Assembly: GCA_037974335.1 (NCBI GenBank)
Contig: CM075760.1
Span: forward strand, 41,916,103 to 41,980,102
Reading direction: 5' to 3'
DNA length: 64,000 bases
Source: Prionace glauca
Taxonomy: Eukaryota > Chordata > Chondrichthyes > Carcharhiniformes > Carcharhinidae
In this document: positions 1 to 10,744 of the stretch, piece after piece
How the letters are laid out: the number at the start of each line of letters is the position of its first letter
Numbering within the stretch: the first letter of the stretch is position 1
Program-made: the position numbers and the translations under genes
Notes under the pieces: generated by a model
Databases searched by the model: none
Seen by the model: only the letters and a program-made list of their open reading frames with translations
Told to the model about the DNA's origin: nothing

Positions 1-666
1 CGTCACGGCGCCGATCCTGATCACTGGACCTTCAGTGATGCTGATGTGAAAGATTTGTAATGAATTGACCATCTCTGTGCCCATTGCTTTATTTCCAATA
101 ATTTTCAACAAAAATAAGTCACGATGAGAAATGACTGGAAGCGAAAATGACAGGATTTGAAGCTCAGTTAGAAATTCCCCATCCATCTTCTGGGCAGGGA
201 TTGCAGTCTCAATGTTGGCAATTCTGCAGCTTATATCGACAAACAGCCATTCAGTCTGTGTTCCTGCCTGTCTTCTCGATCGGAGTAACTCCGTTTGATA
301 AAGTGTCACCTGGACTCGAAACGTCCGCCCTTTTCACTCCTTACAGGTGCTGTCAGACATTGGGAGATTTTGGAACATTTCCTCTTTTCCCATCCGCAGT
401 AATTTGCTTTTATCACTGAGGACAATTGATTGGGATTATTCGAAGAAAGATGAAAATGATGCATTAATGAATGGGCAGAAATCATTGCTCCCTTAGATAT
501 TTGCCAGATGAAAGTTTTGATGTTGGGGATAAGTTGTACAATCAGGTTGAAATAACGGTTATCTCCCTGAATTCAGTGACATGGGCTCTCAGTCTGACCA
601 TCGGAACCTGCAACAACACAGCGCAGTTGAACATTGCAGACAGGCAGATTCGCTATACTGTCAGCT
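1..666. other. No gene or named repeat recognised
   Basis: AT-moderate DNA with only short open frames in unrelated frames. I see no exon with credible splice sites, no RNA gene and no repeat that I recognise. Confidence 0.4.
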
Positions 667-739
667 GTTTCTGTAATGTAGTAGTTATCACATTCGTCTA
701 ACACACGGAAGGTCCCCGGTTCGAAACCGGGCAGAAACA
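667..739 (+). tRNA. tRNA-Val-AAC: tRNA-Val (AAC)
   Basis: This 73-nt segment folds as a cloverleaf. The acceptor GTTTCTG pairs fully with CAGAAAC and is followed by discriminator A. The anticodon loop CTAACAC gives anticodon AAC on a stem of five pairs, one of them T-G. The T arm contains GGTTCGAAACC. It closely matches my memory of vertebrate tRNA-Val-AAC. One A-C mismatch is visible at the base of the D stem, and no clean run of four Ts follows at once, so it may be functional or recently decayed. It is the first of four tRNA-like genes within about 6 kb. Confidence 0.9.
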
Positions 740-740
740 A

Positions 741-1190
741 TTATTAAGCTTTCTCGTGTGGTGGAAGGGAAAACTGTTTGATTTGTTGCTTAACATGAAC
801 CGAACTTCGATGTTAAACACATGTTATCGTTGATCTGATATCACCCTCAAATACTTTCTGTGAAATTATAAACACGTTATTTTGACGAAAAGACAGGGAA
901 GTCGGTTTTGACACCGAGCATTTGTCCGCATCTTATTCAGTCTACAACAGATTTAATGGGTTTCTAGGTGCAGATTAATATGGTTAATCACCGTCTGAAA
1001 TATCTGATAGTAGTGTGTGCTCAAAAAGACATCAGCATTCACAGCAAACAGTTGCCTGTTGGCAATGGGTCCGTGGGTGCCAATAAAAAATAGCTGTCAA
1101 TTGTTCCCGGCTGTACTGTTATCTGGTGTTACCAACATTATTTAATGACGATTGATTTCTAACACATCACTAATAACATTAAATGTTCCA
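741..1190. other. Intergenic, nothing recognised
   Basis: Low-coding DNA between tRNA-Val and a LINE remnant. No open frame of note and no recognisable repeat. Confidence 0.4.
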
Positions 1191-1299
1191 TTACATCACT
1201 AAACTTTTTTTAAAAAAAATCTGCAATCGAAACATGAACTTGTGGCTGAGCATTTGTTCCAATTCCATATCTCTATTTCCATTCATTCCTGGATAGATC

Positions 1300-1720
1300 A
1301 TTAACCTGTCTAACCCAACCTGAAATGTGTTCAATGAAGGAACATCAGAACCCTCTGGAGTGGAGAACTCCCAAGATTCACCAGCCTTTGAGTGAAGCAA
1401 TTTCTCCTCATCTCAGTCCTAAATCATCAGCGCCTTATCCTGAGATTGTGCCCCCGTGTCTCAGATTCCCGGATCAGAGGAAATAATGTTTCAGTTGTTC
1501 AATGCTTTCTATTCTTTCCCGTTAAAGCTGTTGAGATTTTCCAGCATTTTCCGTTTTCGATTCAGATTCCAGCATCCTCAGATTTTGCTTTCATTCTGTC
1601 TGAAATGCGGGGATCCAAACTGCACACACTGTTCCAAATGTGGTCTCAACAAAACCCTGAATTACTGGAGCAAGATTTCAATCACTTCAAAACTTAATTC
1701 TGTGCTCAAGGCTGGAAGGA
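1300..1720 (-). mobile_element. Old CR1-like LINE 3' fragment, interrupted by another repeat
   Basis: Positions 1330-1490 and 1600-1700 match, on the minus strand, the last part of CR1-like LINEs (the stretch after the reverse transcriptase). The second part contains the recurrent phrase 'ctgcacacactgttcc', equivalent to the 'EYCVQFW' region of younger copies in this window. About 1525-1600 sits a different dispersed repeat with 'agattccagcatcctcagattttgct', here quoted in part: it recurs near 9.3, 43.2 and 47.2 kb. Strongly diverged. Confidence 0.6.
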
Positions 1721-1724
1721 GAGT

Positions 1725-2200
1725 GCGACAGTAGATAATTCTCACTGTGTACATTCCTGTAATCAGTAACTGGATCGGGAAGATAAGATATCTGTGTTTC
1801 TTTGTACTGTTATCTGTAAACTCCATCTCCTCTCAATGCCATGAATCACCCATTCGCTTTCCCTGCTTTCCAGTTTGGTAAATGACTTGTTCCCGTTACC
1901 CCCCGTGATGAATTCCTGCCGTGTGTTACCTTCCAAGTTTCACAGGAGCCACAGTGATGAGGTTGGTGGGATTTGGAAATTGAAAGTGTCACATGAGCAG
2001 TTTGCGGGGCCATTTCACCTCACTGTCCATTTCCTGTTCCAGCTAACAGGAATCACTGCTTTCATTGGCTCAAACTGTCACTTGTGTGTGATATAAACAT
2101 GACAATGCGAAGGAGAAACTTGCATTTGTTGAATTTAAAAGTCTGAAATAAAATAAATAGAAATTGGTTCATGGATGAGTTCATCTTTTAAAATATGTGC
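1725..2200. other. Intergenic, nothing recognised
   Basis: No convincing exon, RNA or repeat seen upstream of the tRNA-Glu-like gene. Confidence 0.35.
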
Positions 2201-2207
2201 ACCAGCT

Positions 2208-2280
2208 TCCCTGGTGGTCTAGTGGTTAGGATTCAGCGCTCTTATCCACCGCGGCCCGGGTTCGATTCCCGGTCAGAGAA
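2208..2280 (+). pseudogene. tRNA-Glu (CTC)-like gene, probably a pseudogene
   Basis: The 5' half (TCCCTGGTGGTCTAGTGG) and the T arm (CCCGGGTTCGATTCCCGG) are those of vertebrate tRNA-Glu-CTC, and a T run follows at about 2285. The anticodon arm has one extra base compared with tRNA-Glu: CAGCG, then an eight-base loop-like stretch CTCTTATC, then CACCG. Its stem pairs poorly. The acceptor also has a C-A mismatch (TCCCTGG against TCAGAGA). A working tRNA is unlikely, although the polymerase III A and B boxes remain good. Confidence 0.75.
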
Positions 2281-2289
2281 TGTAGTTTT

Positions 2290-2689
2290 ATTGCTGTACA
2301 ACAATCCTGCGTTACTTCCAAGTCTGGCGGAATCAGTATTGGAGAGTCTTCCTCCTTTACGTCTGAATTAGAAATGTCACATGAAAAGAACAAAAAAGAG
2401 AGAGAGCGATAGGCTACAAACCGCTGATGATATAAAATGCTGATGATAAAATCTGGCTGTTAATGGGGAAAAATTTATTCCTTCTACTGACACAAATATC
2501 TCGCAGATCTGGGTCCAAATCTTGTGCTTAGTGACAAGAAAACACTTTCATTGAATTCAGCAGTAACTTTCCTACCTCCAGTGAAGAAGAGGCAGTTTTC
2601 ACTCAGAAGCCGTAACTGTGAGATTAAGTGGAGAGGGGGATAAGGACAGGTTAAAGCAGTGTGAATTGTCTCAAGCCTGGACACTTACT
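2290..2689. other. Intergenic, nothing recognised
   Basis: Contains a short A/G run (about 2395-2412) and otherwise nothing that I can assign. Confidence 0.35.
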
Positions 2690-3465
2690 AGGATTTTGCA
2701 AGCCCAGGCCAAAAGGTGGGGGTTACAAGTCGTGTTTCATGAACGCAAAATCCCGGTTGAAGCCGTTCTGTGTATTTGGAATTTGTCTATCAGATCTGTT
2801 CAGCGATTCTGTGTTGTGGTGTGTCTTGAAGGCCGCCTTGGAGAAAGCTTACCCGACGATCGGTGGGTGAATGCCCTTCACTGCTTAAGTGTTTCCCGAC
2901 AGGAGTGGAATAGCCTTGTCGGCTGTGAAGCGGTGTCCATTCATCTGTTGGAGCATCTGCATGGTCTGGGCGATATACCATGATACGGAATATCCTTTCA
3001 TGCAATGGATGAGGTAGACCATGGTGGCTCAGTTACATGTGTATATATGGTCTACCTGGTGGATTCTGTTCTCACGTTTGATGATGGCATCCATTTCGAT
3101 GATCCAACACATCTTGCAGAGGTTGCCGTGACGGTGGTGTGTGGTGTCATTGTCGCTGTTCTCCTGCAGGCTGGGTAGTTTTCTGTGAACAATGGTCTGT
3201 TTGAGGTTCATCTGTGTTTTGAAGACAAGTAGGGGGGTGTGGAGATAGCCTTCGCGAGATATTTGTCATCATCAATTGCACGCTGAATGTTCCGAAGAAG
3301 ATGCCGCAGCTTCTCCACTCTGGGGAGGTACTGGAGAAGGAAGGGACTCTAACGTTGTCCCCTGTATGCATTCTGAGGAGGTCGGTGAGTTTTTCTTTTT
3401 GCAATGGCGCGTCGGAACTGTCGATCGATGAGTCAAGCACAATATCCCGTTCTTACAAGGGTGTT
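2690..3465 (-). mobile_element. Penelope-like retroelement fragment (fossil)
   Basis: On the minus strand the translated pieces contain 'NLKQTIVHRKLPSLQ' and 'NLCKMCWIIEMDAI', which are characteristic of the reverse transcriptase to GIY-YIG linker of Penelope-like elements, then a relic of the endonuclease region toward 2790-3005. Only the 3' part of the element is present. It is degraded, with several breaks, and looks old. It lies 30 bp from the tRNA-Leu gene, on its 3' side. Confidence 0.7.
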
Positions 3466-3497
3466 TGTCAAAAAGAGACCACACACACCCTGCTCTC

Positions 3498-3579
3498 TGC
3501 CACTGGTAGAATTCGAACCCACCCCTCGATAGAGACTGGAGCTTAAATCCAGCGCCTTAGATCGCTCGGCCACACTAGC
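3498..3579 (-). tRNA. tRNA-Leu-TAA: tRNA-Leu (TAA)
   Basis: On the minus strand this 82-nt gene has the long variable arm of class II tRNA. The anticodon stem CTGGA/TCCAG closes loop TTTAAGC, giving anticodon TAA. Box A is TGGCCGAGCGATCTAAGG and box B is GGGTTCGAATTCT. The acceptor has one G-G mismatch and a T-G pair (GCTAGTG against CAGTGGC), and the T stem has two wobbles. It may therefore be a working gene of modest quality or an early pseudogene. A T5 terminator lies about 25 nt downstream, next to the Penelope-like fragment. Confidence 0.85.
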
Positions 3580-3589
3580 ACGCGGGGAG

Positions 3590-5035
3590 ATGTGATAATC
3601 ATGTCATTTCACTGCATTGATACTGAAACATGTTATAATCAGAGGAGTTGGGATGAGCGATGAAGAAATCGTCACCGAATCAGATGATCCTGGAATGTGC
3701 AGCAAACAAAAACCATCTCCAGTCAGAGACACAATGAGCTGCTGTGAAGGGCCGGCTCCATTTAAACTGTCCTTAACCTCGTCTGCTCCTCAGATGGGAG
3801 AATATGGCTTCCTGTTGAATTTGCTGCGAGTCTTTATTTGAGAAAGGACAGGACACAAGGCGAGACTGAGATTTGTGCCTGCTGCCGGGAAATAACTGAT
3901 ATTTATTACCACGGATTGGAGGAGAGCAATAAAGCCTGACCTGCAATCAAAACAGCAGTGGAAGTGGATTTGAAACTGATGTTTTCTCACGAAGATTTGA
4001 ACCTCACCCACTGCTCTGTTCAGCATTCATTCCTTTAGGTGTCTGCACAATTAATTCTTCGTTCAATGCAATCAAATCCTTCCAAATATTCCAGTTTGTT
4101 TGTTCCTGTTTCACTTTCAGATTCCTTCATTAATGCTCATCAGCGATAACCTGCTAAACTCCAGCCAGAAATTGAACAAGACTGAAACCAATTGTTGACA
4201 TGGTTGATTTCTGGATGTTTGCATCTCCTCAAGTCTCTGTCCGTCTTTGTGTCTGTGTGTGTGTGTTGCTCTGTGCATCGATGTGATTTTGTTCCCAGAA
4301 CGAGACAGCACATTTTTACATCACAGACTGTGTTCACTTTTTCATTTACCTCACTGGCAAATGGAACAGAAAATAACAACGTGTTTGAAAGTAGAGAGAA
4401 AGATTGACTGACTCTGGTTCCTATTTTGATTGGCTATTGCTTACTGATTTGGTATCCGTATATCACAGAGGATAATTGGCATTTTCACTGACCAACACTT
4501 AAACTGACAGTGGATTCACTCGGTGTGATGGTGGGTTCCAGTTCTATATCTGCAATCACATCAACAACTTCTATCAGTTACTGTGAACACAGTGTTTCTA
4601 ATAGTTTGGAAATATACCAAAGCATAATCTAATAGCTCTTGTATTATTTGAAATGAATATTCATAGATCTATTTGTATATCAACTTATTGAATAACAGTG
4701 TGACCAGCAAAGCTTGAACCATGTTTCTTTGTTGCAGAAGGACACACAGTGTGTCTCTGTTGGAAATATAAGTAGAAGCAGGAATAGAGTAAAACTGTGT
4801 GGCTCACGGTGCGATCAAGCCTCCAGCCTTTCAAATAACAGCTAACTTTCCTGAATAATTTTACTACAGCAACACAGCAATAGTTTAAATTCAGGACATT
4901 CGTTGCCTGGATTGAATTCAATTCTCTGTCTAGATGTTGTGCAAATTGTTATAATTGTTACTGTTTTGAATAACAATATATTGGATTCTGAAACTTAACT
5001 CTGTTTTTCTCTTCGTGTTTGCTGCCAGACCTGCT
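3590..5035. other. Intergenic, no gene recognised
   Basis: About 1.4 kb with only short frames. There is a small (GT)n tract near 4250-4265. No host exon, RNA gene or clear repeat is seen. Confidence 0.4.
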
Positions 5036-5039
5036 CATT

Positions 5040-5470
5040 GAGGCATAGAGGTTAACAACATGGAAACAGGCCCTTCGGCCCAACTTGTCCATGCCATCCT
5101 TTTTTAAACCCCTAAACTAATCCCAATTGCCCGCATTTGGCCCATATTTTCCTTTTTCTATCGTACTCATGTAATTATCTACATGTTTCTTTAAAGATAA
5201 AATTATACCCGCATCCACTACTACCCCTGGAATTTTCTGTATGAAGTAAAAAAAATCCCACCTGGACACTTTTGGATCTCTCCCCTCTCACCTTAAATCT
5301 AAGCCCTCTAGCTTTATACTCCCCGACCTTTGGGAAGAGATATTGACTATCTACCTTGTCTATGTCCCTCATTATTTTATACACCTCTATAAGGTCACTC
5401 CTCAGCCTCCTACCCTCCAGAGAAAATAAAAGTCTCTCCTTATAACTCAATCCGTCAAGTACTAATAAAT
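5040..5470 (-). mobile_element. CR1-like LINE 3' fragment
   Basis: The 3' tail phrase 'aggcccttcggcccaacttg' lies at about 5070. Reading leftward on the minus strand, 5175-5450 encodes 'SYKERLLFSLEGRRLRSDLI', the conserved end of the LINE ORF2. It is 5'-truncated, as is usual for target-primed insertion. Confidence 0.75.
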
Positions 5471-5679
5471 CCTAATAAATATTTTCTGCGCTTTTTCTAG
5501 TTTAATAATATCCTTTCCGTAATATGTAACCAGAATTTGCATACTGTCTTACGAATATGCCCTTAAAATGCCTTGTACAATTTCAACAAGACTTCCCAAC
5601 GTATTGAGAACTTCTGGAGCAATCTGTTTTTATTAAAAACATGAATTACTGTTTTTCTCATACACATGAACACAATAAA

Positions 5680-6400
5680 TAGGAGCAGGAATGGATCACT
5701 CGGCCTATCGAGCCTGCTCTACTATTCAATGCCATCATATCCGACCTTGGGCTTCAACTCCATTTTCCCACTAGCTCCCTATATCCCTTAATTCCCAGAC
5801 AGACCGTATTTTTTTTCCTATCACATTCTGAAACGTGTTCAATGGAGGAGCAGCGATAACCCTCTTCGGGAGAGAGTTTCAAAGATGCGCAGCACTTTCT
5901 GTGAAGTAAATTCCTCTGATCTCATAGAACCACTGCACTGCAGAAAGAGGCCATACGACCCGTCTGACTCTGCAACGACTATTCGACTGAGACCACATCA
6001 AGGTCCCATTCCCGCAGTCCCACGCACCCATCCTGCTAATCACCCTAACCTACACACCTTTGGACACTTAGGGACAATTTGCCAATTCCAATCGACCTAA
6101 CCAGCACATCTTTGAGCTGTGGGAGGAAACCGGGGTACCGGGAGGAAATCTATGTATAAACGGGGAGAATGGACAAGCTCCAGACTGCCCTAAACACTGT
6201 TTTTGCTGATGCTGTTTTAGATTCCCGCCCAGTGGAAACAATCTCTCAGCGCCCACCCTCTCGACCCCATTCAGAATGGAGCAGGTTTTTATGAGATCCC
6301 CTCTCATTCCTCAAAACGCAAGAGAATTTCAACCGAATTTCCTCAAGTCCTCATCACAGCGTAAACCCGAGCTTACGGAGCAAACTAACGACCCTTCACC
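5680..6400 (-). mobile_element. LINE 3' fragment split by a SINE
   Basis: Positions 5690-5925 are a LINE 3' end ('aggagcaggaatggatcact', then the ORF end), and 6230-6330 continue the same ORF end ('atgagatcccctctcattcc'). The SINE at about 5926-6200 separates them, so the LINE is the older insertion. Confidence 0.6.
5926..6200 (-). mobile_element. tRNA-derived shark SINE (HE1-like), minus orientation
   Basis: It reads, reversed, as the common shark SINE body: 'gtgggaggaaaccggggtac', 'cctaacctacacacctttgg' and the 'cagaaagaggccatacgacc' tail. It lies inside a LINE fragment. The family name is from memory; the match should be confirmed against a repeat library. Confidence 0.65.
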
Positions 6401-6764
6401 ACACTGTCTGCAATGCAAGAATATCTTTTCTTAAATATGGAGACCAGCATTGGGAAGAATTTCCCACATGCGGTCTCAATAAACCCTCTCAACTGTAGTA
6501 ATACCTATTTATTGCTGAACTCCATTCCTTTGACAAGAAAGGTCAAAATGCCATTTCCCTTTCAAACTAATTTCCTGCGCTCCTATGTACAAACAAGACC
6601 GCCAGCTTTTTCAAACATGCCTCTTTTCGCGACTTTCATGACCATGGAAAAACCGAACCACTTTTCAAAGTCACATTGGAAATGTCGACCCGCCTTTATC
6701 CCCCGTTACACTTGCTCTGTGTATTTTGGGTATTATAAACTAAATCTTCCAGGGAGTGTTAAGC
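6401..6764. other. Intergenic, nothing recognised
   Basis: One 137-codon frame runs through 6413-6826 but overlaps the tRNA-Thr gene and resembles nothing known. I treat it as non-coding. Confidence 0.4.
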
Positions 6765-6837
6765 AGGCTCCAGCGAAAGTCGAACTCGCAACGCCTGGTT
6801 TACGAGACCAGTGCTCTAACCACTGAGCTACGGAGCC
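6765..6837 (-). tRNA. tRNA-Thr-CGT: tRNA-Thr (CGT)
   Basis: On the minus strand a 73-nt cloverleaf starts GGCTCCGTAGCTCAGTGG. The acceptor pairs along its full length (GGCTCCG against TGGAGCC, last pair G-T), with discriminator T. The anticodon stem CTGGT/ACCAG closes loop CTCGTAA, giving anticodon CGT. The T arm GCGAG-TTCGACT-TTCGC is intact with one G-T. This is the best preserved of the four tRNA genes along with tRNA-Val. No T run lies immediately downstream. Confidence 0.92.
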
Positions 6838-6839
6838 AA

Positions 6840-7131
6840 GCGCTACCCGCTGCTTGCGGCAAACGTACCATAATCCATTAAACAAGGAACAGTCTGAATT
6901 TACAGATGGGTGATCTTGAGTGGATATGTGAGTAATTGAGATGGACAACAGGAAGTTACAAAATGCGATGTGAAAGCAGTAGAATTTAAGGCTTTTCAAA
7001 TACTTCCAATGATCAGTACCTGCCATGTGTCTGTTTAGAGAATATTCTTCAGAGCTTTATGTTGATTTCATATCTCTGACTTTTCCAAATATGACACAAG
7101 TTTATCCAGCTGAATAGTTTACTTTTTTTAC
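6840..7131. other. Intergenic, nothing recognised
   Basis: No feature recognised between tRNA-Thr and the LINE to the right. Confidence 0.35.
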
Positions 7132-8480
7132 TCACTTCATAGTTTCGCTGTGTTTTATATTTAATAAAGAATTCATCAATCCACGCTGTGTCTGCTTGAT
7201 TGAACCATTCTTTTCCAAGTGCCCTGCTATTTCTTCATTAATGATCGATTCCAGCATATTCCCAACCACAGATGTTAAACTAACTGGCCTGTCGTTACCT
7301 GACTTTGGTCTACCTCCTGTTTTAAACAGTGGCGTTACATTAGCTGTTTTCCAATCAGCACTTCCACAGAGTCCAGCAAATTTCGATAAAATACAACTAA
7401 TGCATTTGCTATTACTTCTGCCATTTCTTTTAGTGCCCTGGGATGCATTCCATCCGGACCAGGGGACTTCTCTGCCCAGCACTGCCGTTTTAGTAATATT
7501 GATCATTTCAACATCCTCACCCCCATGTCCATCGATTATTGGTGTGCTATTTGTATCCTCCACTGTGAAGACCGACACAACAAACTTGTTTAAGGGCTCG
7601 GCCATTTCCTTGTTTCCCATTATTAATCCCCCTTCACACCTTCTCAGAGTCCAACATTTACTTTAGCCGCTCTTTTCCATTTTATATATTTGTAAATATT
7701 TTACTATCAGTTTTCGTATTTTGTGCGAGTTTACTTTCATAATCTATCTTTCGTTTCTTTATTGCTTTCTTAGTAGTTGTTTTTTTTTAAAGATTTCCCA
7801 ATCTTCTAGTTCCCCACTAATTGTGGCCATTCTGTATTCATTGGTTTTTAATTTGATACTCTCCTTTATTTCCTTAGTTATCCATTGCTGGCTATTCCTT
7901 TACTTACATTCCTTCTTTTTTCACTGGAATATATTTTTGCTGAATACTGAGTAAAATTTCCTTAATAATCCTCCACTGTTCCTCAACTGTCCCATCAATT
8001 AGTCTGTGTTCCCTGTCTACATTAGCCAACTCCTCCCTCATCATATTGCAATCCCCCTTGTTCAAGCAGAGGACACTGGTTTGGGACAGAGATTTCTCAC
8101 CCTCGATCTGTATGAGAAATACAATCATATTGTGATAACTCATTCCAAGAAGATTCCTAACAAGAAGATCATTAATTTTACGTCATTACACAAGACCAAA
8201 TCCGAGATAGCTTACTCCCTCGTAAGTTTTGCAACATAGTGTTCGAGGAAACTATCTTGACAGCATTCTAAGAACTCTTCCTCAAGTCCATGTCATCCGA
8301 CTTGAGTTGACAAATCAATATAGAGGTTAAAATCCCCTATGATTATTGTTGTTACATTTTTACATGCATCTGTTATTTGTTTGTTTATAGCCCGCCCGAC
8401 CTCGAAGTTATTAATTGGGGGCCTACAGACTACACCCACCAATGACTTTTTCCCTATACTATTCCTTATCTCCATCGACA
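7132..8480 (-). mobile_element. CR1-like LINE: endonuclease to early reverse transcriptase
   Basis: On the minus strand, 8293-8480 carries the end of an APE-type endonuclease ('VGVVCRPP' and 'IIIGDFNL', the GDFN catalytic block). A decayed linker follows (about 7640-8280). Then 7620-7132 is the start of the reverse transcriptase ('WSGWNASQGTKRN', 'ADWKTANVTPLFKTGGRPKS', 'RPVSLTSVVGNMLESIINEE'). The copy ends abruptly at about 7132 in the middle of the reverse transcriptase and has many frame breaks. Confidence 0.75.
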
Positions 8481-8482
8481 TT

Positions 8483-9195
8483 GATTCCACATTTTGGAAC
8501 AAATACTCCAAGTGCGGCCACACCAGAGTTTTGTACAGTTGCAACATGACCTCACGGCTCCGAAATTCAATATAAAGTACCACACCGTACGCCTTCTTGA
8601 CAACCTTATCAACCTGGGTGCCAACTTTCAGGGATCAATGCACATGTACACCGAGATCTCTCTGCTTGTCGACATTACCAAGAGTCCTTCCATTAGCCCT
8701 ATATTCTGTACTCCCATTATTCTTACCAAAGTGAATCACATCACACTTTTCTGCATTAAACTCCATGTGCCATCTCTCAGCCCAGCTCTGCAGCTTATTT
8801 ATGTCCCTCTGTAAACTGTAGCATCCATTCTCACTCCTCCGGCTTTGGTGTCGTCAGAAAATTTACTAATCCATCCTTCTACACCCTCATCTAGGTCATT
8901 TCTAAAAATGACAAAGAGCAGTGGCCCCAAAACAAATCCCTGAGGTACACCACTTGTAACTGAACTCCAGATTGAATATTTCCCATCAACCACCACCCTC
9001 TGCTTTCTATCAGCTAGCCAATTCCTGATCCAAACTGCGAAAGCACCCACAATTCCATGCATGGACATTTTCTGCAGTAGCCGACCATGGGGAACCTTAT
9101 CAAACACTTTGCTAAAATCCATATACACCACGTGTGTCACAAGTTCATAAAATAGTTCTTGCCCTCTTTTTTCCTTCACTCTGTAGCTGCTTTAA
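8483..9195 (-). mobile_element. CR1-like LINE: catalytic reverse transcriptase and thumb
   Basis: Positions 9179-8799 (minus) encode '[20 protein letters not shown]', '[19 protein letters not shown]' and 'FSDDTK', the palm with the catalytic aspartates. 8800-8483 continues the thumb ('EFRSREVMLQLYKTLVWPHL'). At 8483 the sequence jumps directly into the endonuclease of a second LINE, so the two pieces are separate insertions or a rearranged pair. Confidence 0.75.
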
Positions 9196-9224
9196 ACCAT
9201 TAAATCTCTAACTTATTCCTTTTT

Positions 9225-9360
9225 GGATTAAAAGTCATTGACCTGAAACATTCACTGTTTCCCTCTCCAAAGATGATGTTTGATCTGTTGAGTTTTTCAA
9301 ATACTTACTGTTTTGACTTGGAATTTGCAGTAACTTCAGTATTTCGTTTTTTAATTCAGT
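9225..9360 (+). repeat. Dispersed shark repeat ('acctgttgag...cagtatttt' type)
   Basis: 'gacctgaaacattcactgtt' through 'tgttgagtttttcaaatact' to 'aacttcagtatttcg' matches a repeat seen again, better preserved, at 43105-43225 and in pieces near 47.2, 47.5 and 62.7 kb. Class unknown to me. Confidence 0.5.
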
Positions 9361-10662
9361 ATGGATTAGTTTTTTTGGACTGAACTTTACCTGTTTAAAC
9401 AGTTAAAGTGCTGAGTTTTTTTTTAATAAGATACAAAGTTGTGTCATCCCGTTTAACATGAAACGAAACAAAATGAGGATTTCTCATTTCAAAAGATGTT
9501 TCTAATTCAGTATATATTTTGCATGGGGTCCACCTACGTCTGCCATTCACTCAGTCATCTGTGCCAATTTAAACAAGATGTGGGATGGCGAGAGTTCACA
9601 TTTCGAGGAGTCACACCGTGGAAATGACAGTACTCTGATCTATGACACTACGCCTTTCTCCCAAGACACACACACACACACACACAAACACATTTGCTCA
9701 AAAATTGCCTTCTCCAGTCAAATGGTTATTGATGTGTGACACCAACTGTTCCTTTATTTCAAAGAAGAGTTAAAGAGTAACTTTCATCAAGCTTACTCCT
9801 CCAAATATGATTTACACATCGTCTCGATAATAAATCTTTAGATGACCGAGGTTTATGTGAGAAAATAAACAAATTAAATGCAGGATTGCAATTATTTCGC
9901 CCCAAAATAATAAAGTCCAAGGTGAATTTCGTAGATAAAAAGTGTTTCGCTTGCTGTTTGTAGATCGGAAAACGGGTTCATTGTATCACTTCTTAAAGGA
10001 AATATAGCATATTAAACTTAGTTATCATTTGTCATTTCTGTGAAATCCATCGTGTACTCGCTGAATGTGAGAGCAGGAGGATAGGAACTGCAAAATGGTC
10101 ATAGTGACTTCAGGTGTTTCCGATGTACATCTAATAAAAAGAATTAGGGAGTAGGAAAGCAGTTTGATGATCACTCATGATCAAAATGAAGGGCGGAGTA
10201 GACTCGGAAATACTGAATGCACAACTCATGCTTCTAATTTCTGTTTCCAAAACTCTCAGAAGGAAATACGTGCCTAACTAATCTGATATCTGTGAGTAAA
10301 ATGTAACTGGGCAGAAATGAGAAGAGATGGTCTTTGAATTTGAGATTAGAACCCAGATCAATATCTCCCTTCACCTGCTGTTCTTGATGTAGACACGAAG
10401 GCAATGTTTGTGGGAGATGGAGGTAACCATGGAATGAGCAAGCAGCAGTTTGGGTAGGTATACAATGGGATCATCCCCCTTGCCAATGGTGCAATATTGA
10501 GGTACCAAACAGTGAGTGAATCTGTTTGTTCACCGGTCTGTAACTAAGGTGCTATTTCTAACTTAATTATTCCTCTGGAGACGCTCACTCAGAATAAATG
10601 TGGGACACAATGAAACCACTGCAGAGCGCAGCTCTCAGCTTCATTTCACTTTCTGGGAGAGG
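9361..10662. other. 5' flank of the receptor gene; mostly unassigned
   Basis: Contains an (AC)n microsatellite at about 9665-9685. It would hold the promoter and 5' untranslated region of the GPR139-like gene, but I see no convincing TATA box or CpG-rich core and cannot place a transcription start. Confidence 0.4.
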
Positions 10663-10720
10663 ATGCATGGCCTCTTCTTCGCTATTTCTTATCCCATTCT
10701 CGCTGCCATTGGTGTTCCTG
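10663..10720 (+). CDS. GPR139-like G protein-coupled receptor, exon 1
   Basis: This short exon encodes residues 1-19 plus one base of codon 20: Met-His-Gly-Leu, then 'FFAISYPILAAIGVP', the extracellular start of helix 1. A donor gtaggt follows at 10721. The single leftover G joins 'CC AAC' of exon 2 to give Ala-Asn, so the junction reads 'GVPANLVTIVILS', as expected for helix 1 of this family with its conserved Asn. The ATG at 10663 is the only one that gives this frame. An overlapping longer open frame from 10598 uses another frame and runs on into a LINE, so I do not use it. Known family members also split helix 1 at this place (from memory). Confidence 0.85.
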
Positions 10721-10744
10721 GTAGGTGAAATATCCCAAATCATT

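Noticed and set aside
2618-2983. 121-codon plus-strand frame
   Set aside because: It is antisense to the Penelope-like fossil.
6413-6826. 137-codon frame
   Set aside because: It overlaps the tRNA-Thr gene and has no recognisable domain.
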